A DNA stretch of 9,147 nt, taken from assembly GCA_905372155.1 (NCBI GenBank), contig CAJPNZ010000116.1:1-9147 (forward strand). Direction: 5' to 3'. A program made the position numbers and the translations under genes. The notes below the pieces were generated by a model. The model saw only the letters and a program-made list of their open reading frames with translations. It made no database searches and was not told the DNA's origin. Shown in pieces: positions 5,052 through 9,147 of the stretch. This DNA is from Propionibacteriaceae bacterium (GTDB lineage Bacteria > Actinomycetota > Actinomycetes > Propionibacteriales > Propionibacteriaceae). Within the stretch, counting starts at the first letter, position 1, and each line of letters starts with the position of its first letter.

Positions 5052-7468
5052 TCACGGTCCACGGGCATCTCGGCGCCCCCAGCGAGGAGCTGCGCCGCGC
5101 CGTCGCCGCCGCGTCCGTGGTGGTCGGCGGGCGCCGTCACCTCGACGAGCTGGCCGTCCCCGAGGACAAGCGAATCGTCTTGGGTGGCCTCACCCCAGCC
5201 GTCGAGAAGATCCGGCAGCTGCCCGAGGACACCGACGTCGTGATCCTCGCCTCCGGTGACCCGCTGTGGTTCGGCGTCGTCCGCAAGCTGCGGTCGATCG
5301 GGCTGCGTCCGAAGGTCGTCACGCGCGCCTCCTCGGTTGCCGAGGCGTTCGCCCGCATCGGGCTGCCCTGGGACGACGCCATCACGGTTTCCGCGCACGG
5401 CCGCCCCATCGACGCCGCCATCACAGCGGCACGCCGCTACGCGAAGGTCGCGGTCATGACCGACCCGCGCGAACCCCTCTCGCAGCTGACCGACCCCCTG
5501 GCCGGCCTCGACCGGACCTTCGTCCTGGCCGAGCGTCTCGGCGAGGACGACGAACGCGTCCGGATCATGACCGGTGAACAACTGGCCGCGGTCGAGGATG
5601 TCCGGAACCCGAACGTCGTGCTCGTCCTGGAGCGCCACCCCGACGCCGACTGGGACGAGACGGCCGTCGACACCACCGCGCCCCGCCGCGTCGCCGTCCC
5701 CGAGGTCGCGGTGGAGCGGCTGACCGCGAATGCGCTGGCCGAGCTGACGGTCGGGCAGGTTTTCTCCTCCGAGGCCGCCCGTGCCCGCGCCGCCCAGATC
5801 GACGAGCTGCTCGGCGGAACCCGCATCTACGACGGGCCCGCCACCGAGGGGCTGCGCCAGGCCTTCGACGAATGCGACCTGGTCGTCTCGCACCTGGCGA
5901 TCGGCGCCACCACCCGCATCCTCGCGCCGCTGCTGGATTCGAAGAAAACCGATCCGGGTGTCGTCGTCATCGACCAGGGCGGGCATTTCGTCGTGCCCCT
6001 GCTGGGCGGGCACGTCGGCGGTGCGAACGAGCTGGCCGAGAAGCTGTCGGAGGCCCTCGGTGCCACCGCGGTGCTCACGACCGCCACCGACTCCCTCGGC
6101 ATCCCTGCTCTCGACACCCTCGGCTGGGCCCACAGCGGCGATGTCGCGGGCGTGACCGGCGCGATGCTCGACGGCCGTTCCGTGCGGCTGGTGCGGGATC
6201 AGCCGTGGCCGATGCCGCCGCTGCCGGCCAATGTCACCGAGGACGCGGCCTCGCCGGTCGCGGAGATTCTCGTCACCGACCGCGACGCCTCGCAGTTGCC
6301 GGCCGCCGAGCTGCCGCGGGTCGTCCTGCATCCCCGCTCGCTGGTGGTGGGCATGGGATGCAACCGCGGCACCTCGGAGAAGATCCTGCGCGCCCACCTG
6401 GAGGCGACCCTCGCGTCCGCGGGCCTGACGATCCACTCGGTCGCAGCACTCACCAGCGTCGACGCCAAGGCGCGTGAGGGTGGCCTGATCCGCCTCGCCA
6501 AGCACCTGGGTATACCGTTCGTGTGCTACGAGGCCGCCGAACTGGCGGGCATCGAGGTGCCGACCCCCTCGGAGGTCGTCGCCTTCGAGGTGGGAACGCC
6601 GAGCGTCTCCGAGGCCTCCGTCATCCGCCGCGGCGCCGAACTGATCGTGCCGAAGACGAAATGCCCCGACGCGACGTGCGCGATCGGCCGGGTTCCGGCG
6701 CGCGGCGAGCTGCGGGTGGTCGGTCTCGGCCCCGGTCACCGCGACCTGCTGACCCCGATGGCGAAGCAGGCGATCGAGACCGCCCGGTACGTGGTCGGCT
6801 ACATCCCGTACGTGCGGCAGATCCGTGACCTGGTCAACCCCCACGCCGAGACCCACGCCACGAAGATGGGCACCGAGGAGCAGCGGACGGCGTTCGCGAT
6901 CCAGAAGGCCCGCGAGGGCCACCCCGTGGCGTTCGTGTGCTCCGGCGACCCCGCGATCTACGCGATGGCCTCCCCCACCCTCGAGATCGGCACCGAGGGT
7001 ATAGACGTCAGGATCATCCCGGGCGTCACTGCGGAGCTGGCCGCATCCGCCCTGCTGGGTGCGCCGCTCGGACACGACCACGTCACGATCTCCCTGTCCG
7101 ACCTCCACACGTCGTGGGAGGACATCGAGCGCCGGCTCCAGGCCGCCGCGGAGGGTGACTTCGTGACGGTGCTGTACAACCCCCGCTCCCGCAAACGCGT
7201 CGCCCACCTGCCCCGGGCACTGGAGATCCTGGGGGCGCACCGCCCCGCTGACGTGCCGGTGATGGCCGTCTACGAGGCGTTCCGGCCGAAGCAGCGCATC
7301 AGGTGGGCGCCGATCAGTGAGTTCAACCCCGAATGGGTTGACATGCACACCATCGTCATCGTCGGTTCGTCGACCACCAAACCGGTGGCGACGGGAGTCG
7401 GTGAAACAGCCATCGTCACGCCGCGTGACTACCAGTGGATGGGCAAGATTCAAGGAGGAAACTGCTGA
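5048..7468 (+). CDS. cbiEGH: CbiE-CbiG-CbiH trifunctional fusion (C5-methyltransferase, cobalt-precorrin-5A hydrolase, C17-methyltransferase)
   Basis: One 806-aa frame carries three B12 enzymes. Residues 1 to about 198 are CbiE (cobalt-precorrin-7 C5-methylation), shown by VVVGGRRHLDEL (24-35), VVILASGDPLWFGV (64-77), VTRASSVAEAFARIGLPWDD (91-110) and SAHGRPID (115-122). Residues about 217-549 are CbiG, which opens the lactone of cobalt-precorrin-5A and releases acetaldehyde. Its N-terminal part has VIDQGGHFVVPLLGGHVGGANELA (307-330) and TTATD (344-348). Its C-terminal part has VVGMGCNRGTSEKIL (433-447), LTSVDAKAREGGL (468-480) and KTKCPDATCA (536-545). Residues about 553-806 are CbiH/CobJ (C17-methylation and ring contraction), with VVGLGPGHRDLLTPMA (557-572), VCSGDPAIYAMASP (630-643), IIPGVTAELAASALLGAPLG (656-675) and LYNPRSRKR (709-717). 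No CbiT domain follows CbiE. The CbiE glycine loop is degenerate (VHGHLGAPSEEL). GGAG (5037-5040) lies seven bases before the ATG. The gene has two rare ATA codons, at residues 489 and 652. Confidence 0.94.
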   Translation: MITVHGHLGAPSEELRRAVAAASVVVGGRRHLDELAVPEDKRIVLGGLTPAVEKIRQLPEDTDVVILASGDPLWFGVVRKLRSIGLRPKVVTRASSVAEAFARIGLPWDDAITVSAHGRPIDAAITAARRYAKVAVMTDPREPLSQLTDPLAGLDRTFVLAERLGEDDERVRIMTGEQLAAVEDVRNPNVVLVLERHPDADWDETAVDTTAPRRVAVPEVAVERLTANALAELTVGQVFSSEAARARAAQIDELLGGTRIYDGPATEGLRQAFDECDLVVSHLAIGATTRILAPLLDSKKTDPGVVVIDQGGHFVVPLLGGHVGGANELAEKLSEALGATAVLTTATDSLGIPALDTLGWAHSGDVAGVTGAMLDGRSVRLVRDQPWPMPPLPANVTEDAASPVAEILVTDRDASQLPAAELPRVVLHPRSLVVGMGCNRGTSEKILRAHLEATLASAGLTIHSVAALTSVDAKAREGGLIRLAKHLGIPFVCYEAAELAGIEVPTPSEVVAFEVGTPSVSEASVIRRGAELIVPKTKCPDATCAIGRVPARGELRVVGLGPGHRDLLTPMAKQAIETARYVVGYIPYVRQIRDLVNPHAETHATKMGTEEQRTAFAIQKAREGHPVAFVCSGDPAIYAMASPTLEIGTEGIDVRIIPGVTAELAASALLGAPLGHDHVTISLSDLHTSWEDIERRLQAAAEGDFVTVLYNPRSRKRVAHLPRALEILGAHRPADVPVMAVYEAFRPKQRIRWAPISEFNPEWVDMHTIVIVGSSTTKPVATGVGETAIVTPRDYQWMGKIQGGNC

Positions 7469-8694
7469 TGCTCAAGGAGCTGACCAACGTGCCGCTCGTC
7501 ATCGCCGCGCACGGCACCCGCGACCCGGAGGGCGTGGCCGTGTGCCGTGCGCTCGCGGAACGCGTCCGGGCGAAACTGCCGGACACGAAACTGACGATGG
7601 GTTTCGTCGAATTGACAGAGCCGAGCATCCCCGAGGCCGTGGCCGAGGCCTTGGAAGGCCTCGAACCGAAGGGCGAAACGGATGCCGTCGTCGTGCCGCT
7701 GATGCTCGCGACCGGCGGGCACGTGCGGATCGACATCCCGGAGGCCATTGACGAGGGACGCGGCGAGGCCAGGGTCGCGTACTCGGCGGCGCTGCTGGGC
7801 AGTCCGCTGCTGGATTCGGCGGTGCGCAACCGCGTCGTCGAGGCGCTCGGCGAGTGGCGTCCCCAGGACACGGCGTGCGTCCTGGTGGGTCGCGGCTCCC
7901 CCGTCACCGAATCGAACGCGGAGCGCTACCGCATGGCCCGGACCCTCATGGAGGAGACGGAGCTCCGCAGCATCCATCCCGCGTTCATCCAGGTGTCGCG
8001 GCCGTCGGTGCCGGAGGCGTTGAACCACGCGAAGGCCACCGGCGTGAAACAGATCGTCGTCGCCCCGCATTTCCTGTTCCCGGGCAAGCTGCGGACCTGG
8101 AACCTGGAGCAGGTCACCGCCTGGCGCGAGAACAACCCGGACGTCGAGGTTCGGGTCGCCGAGGTCATCGGTGACTGCGACGAGCTGGCCCAGCTGGTCG
8201 TCGACCGCTATCTCGCGGAACTCGACGCCGAGGGTTTCGGCGAAGGCGCCCCCGGGTTCATGTCGAACCTCGTGTTGAAGGACCGCGACGTCCTGGTCGT
8301 CGGCGGCGGGGCCGTTGCGGCGCGGCGCATCCCCCGGCTGCTCGACGCGGGGGCGAAGGTGCGGGTCGTCGCGCCGAACCTCGGGATCGCCGTCGGCCGG
8401 CTCGCGGCGAGCGGCGCGATCGCCGTCGAGCGGCGCACCGCCAGGGCGGAGGACGTCGGCGAGGCCTGGTACGTCCTGGCAGCCAGCAACGACCCGAACG
8501 TCAACGCGATGATCGCGGCCGAGGCGGAGCGCCGCCACACGTTCTGCTGCCGGGCCGATGATGCTCTGGGCGGCACCGCTACGACCCCGACGACCGCCTC
8601 CGCCGGCGGCCTGACGGTGGCGGTGATCGGCGACCGCAACCCGCGTCGCTCGGTGCGGGTCCGCGACGAACTGCTGCAGGTCCTGCAGGACTGA
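7468..8694 (+). CDS. cbiX-sirC: Sirohydrochlorin cobaltochelatase (CbiX, long form) fused to precorrin-2 dehydrogenase (SirC/Met8-type)
   Basis: This 408-aa protein joins the two reactions that start the cobalt-early branch: NAD-dependent oxidation of precorrin-2 to sirohydrochlorin, and cobalt insertion. Residues 1 to about 252 are a two-lobed CbiX. The N-lobe has AAHGTRDP with His15 and LMLATGGHVRIDIP with His85, the expected metal-chelating pair. The C-lobe has VGRGSPV (140-146), where the first histidine is replaced, and APHFLFPGKLRTW (199-211) with His201. Residues about 267-408 are a Rossmann dehydrogenase: VLVVGGGAVAARR (275-287) is the NAD loop, VLAASNDPNVNAMIAAEAERR (336-356) follows, and CRADD (361-365) holds the candidate catalytic aspartate. 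No uroporphyrinogen-III methyltransferase domain is attached. AAGGAGGA (7452-7459) lies eight bases before the ATG, which overlaps the previous TGA by one base. It is the last B12 gene before a hairpin. Confidence 0.92.
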   Translation: MLKELTNVPLVIAAHGTRDPEGVAVCRALAERVRAKLPDTKLTMGFVELTEPSIPEAVAEALEGLEPKGETDAVVVPLMLATGGHVRIDIPEAIDEGRGEARVAYSAALLGSPLLDSAVRNRVVEALGEWRPQDTACVLVGRGSPVTESNAERYRMARTLMEETELRSIHPAFIQVSRPSVPEALNHAKATGVKQIVVAPHFLFPGKLRTWNLEQVTAWRENNPDVEVRVAEVIGDCDELAQLVVDRYLAELDAEGFGEGAPGFMSNLVLKDRDVLVVGGGAVAARRIPRLLDAGAKVRVVAPNLGIAVGRLAASGAIAVERRTARAEDVGEAWYVLAASNDPNVNAMIAAEAERRHTFCCRADDALGGTATTPTTASAGGLTVAVIGDRNPRRSVRVRDELLQVLQD

Positions 8695-8746
8695 CAGCGG
8701 CCGCGCGCGAGGTCACCCAGGCCGCCCCGCGCAGGTGAAGTGTTGT

Positions 8747-8778
8747 CCGGTTGGGCGGCGGTGTTGTCGCCCAACCGG
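8747..8778 (+). terminator. GC-rich hairpin closing the B12 operon
   Basis: CCGGTTGGGCG (8747-8757) and its exact reverse complement (8768-8778) form an 11-bp stem around a 10-base loop, 52 bases after the cbiX-sirC stop. The loop ends could add a G-C and G-U pairs. No U-tract follows. The first strand is preceded, and the second strand is overlapped at its first base, by the same word TGTTGTC (8741-8747 and 8762-8768). It probably terminates the operon, but read-through into the pilin gene cannot be excluded. Confidence 0.6.
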
Positions 8779-8811
8779 CGGGGTGTGGAAAAGGAAATCC
8801 CTGCGGGTCCT

Positions 8812-8873
8812 GCTTCCCAAGGTGGAAGTGTCACCGGATGAAAGGCGTCCGGTGGGCACTTGAAAGGGGAAGC
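8812..8873 (+). promoter_or_regulatory. Structured leader that pairs with the pilin Shine-Dalgarno sequence
   Basis: Three nested helices fold the leader. GCTTCCC (8812-8818) pairs with GGGAAGC (8867-8873). AAGTG (8826-8830) pairs with CACTT (8857-8861). CACCGGA (8832-8838) pairs with TCCGGTG (8848-8854) around a 9-base loop. The outer helix covers nearly all of the purine-rich ribosome-binding site AAAGGGGAAG that precedes the ATG at 8875. The 5' strand of that helix could instead pair upstream, GGAA (8793-8796) with TTCC (8814-8817), which would free the site. This looks like translational control by an RNA switch, thermometer or protein target. It matches no riboswitch class I recognise. 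Confidence 0.5.
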
Positions 8874-8874
8874 C

Positions 8875-9099
8875 ATGTCCGAGTCCACCAAGAGCATCGC
8901 CCGCGCCGAGAAGAAGAAGCCGCTGTCCCGTCGTTTCGCCGAGCGGGGACTCACCACCGTCGAGTACGCCATCGGCCTGTTGGGCGCCGCGGCCGCAGCA
9001 ATGCTGCTGATCCGTGTCTTCCACGACAACTCGGTCTTCGACACGATCATGAAGTGGGTCACCGACATCTTCGTCAACGTCGCCCAGCAGGACAACTGA
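8875..9099 (+). CDS. Small type IV/Flp-like pilin subunit (DUF4244-type)
   Basis: The product is 74 aa. A basic leader of 25 residues (with KKK at 13-15 and RR at 19-20) ends in a glycine. The mature part begins LTTVEYAIGLLGAAAAAMLL. Cleavage by a prepilin peptidase between Gly25 and Leu26 puts Glu30 at position +5, the hallmark of type IV pilins. The hydrophobic helix (about 32-47) is followed by a short amphipathic tail. The mature subunit would be 49 aa. Actinobacterial tad/Flp pilus loci usually carry such a DUF4244 protein, so assembly genes may lie just beyond the right edge; none is in the window. The start is set by AGGGG (8865-8869) five bases upstream; an in-frame TTG at 8860 is less likely. 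It is followed by its own terminator and has no link to cobalamin. Confidence 0.82.
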   Translation: MSESTKSIARAEKKKPLSRRFAERGLTTVEYAIGLLGAAAAAMLLIRVFHDNSVFDTIMKWVTDIFVNVAQQDN

Positions 9100-9106
9100 C
9101 CGGCAT

Positions 9107-9134
9107 GCGTGGGGCGGACGCATCCGCCCCACGC
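9107..9134 (+). terminator. Strong hairpin after the pilin gene
   Basis: GCGTGGGGCGGA (9107-9118) and its exact reverse complement (9123-9134) form a 12-bp stem with a CGCA loop, eight bases after the pilin TGA. No U-tract follows. It should make the pilin a separate unit from anything downstream. Confidence 0.7.
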
Positions 9135-9147
9135 CTCCAGGTGGGTG

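Noticed and set aside
5021..7453. 810-aa open frame on the minus strand opposite cbiEGH
   Set aside because: It is antisense to a gene with clear family motifs along its whole length. Its translation is low-complexity (Gly/Arg/Asp/Val-rich) with no recognisable motif, the usual high-GC shadow frame.
8787..8873. Cyclic-di-GMP (GEMM) riboswitch before the pilin
   Set aside because: The conserved GEMM core words and the two-helix layout are absent; only a nested hairpin with a sequestered ribosome-binding site is seen.

Overview
The window is high-GC DNA that reads as an actinobacterium, most probably Propionibacteriaceae. This is inferred from gene content: an early-cobalt (anaerobic) cobalamin pathway in two divergent units, a CbiE-CbiG-CbiH triple fusion of the kind I recall from Propionibacterium freudenreichii, U-less GC-rich hairpins at gene ends, and a small DUF4244-type (tad/Flp-like) pilin. 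No database search was possible, so genus and species are not claimed.

Layout. Positions 1-667 (minus) hold the N-terminal 222 codons of a class I SAM-dependent methyltransferase, cut by the window edge. An intergenic region (668-874) follows, with a perfect inverted repeat and promoter-like boxes. A small secreted lipoprotein lies at 875-1279 (plus). Three consecutive inverted repeats (1280-1392) separate it from the convergent cbiD. The minus-strand unit is cbiC-cbiD (3182 to 1397, 11-bp overlap). Between the divergent units (3183-3447) lies a cobalamin riboswitch that controls only the plus-strand unit: cbiL (3448-4194), cbiF (4191-5051), cbiEGH (5048-7468) and cbiX-sirC (7468-8694). These overlap by 4, 4 and 1 bp, so they are clearly one operon. 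After a strong hairpin (8747-8778) comes a structured leader that can bury its own Shine-Dalgarno sequence (8812-8873), a 74-aa pilin-like gene (8875-9099), and a final terminator hairpin (9107-9134).

How the genes work together. CbiX-SirC oxidises precorrin-2 to sirohydrochlorin and inserts cobalt. CbiL methylates C20. CbiH contracts the ring and methylates C17. CbiF methylates C11. CbiG opens the lactone. CbiD methylates C1. CbiE methylates C5. CbiC moves the C11 methyl to C12, giving the cobyrinate skeleton. Not present in the window are CbiT (C15 methylation/decarboxylation), CbiJ/CobK (ring reduction), uroporphyrinogen-III methyltransferase, CbiA/CbiP amidation and the later steps; these must be encoded elsewhere. 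The methyltransferase, lipoprotein and pilin have no evident link to cobalamin.

Most of the window is a well-understood pathway. The parts that look less described are the pilin leader RNA, the inverted-repeat element at 1300-1356, the odd cbiC start, and the eroded glycine loop at the start of CbiE.
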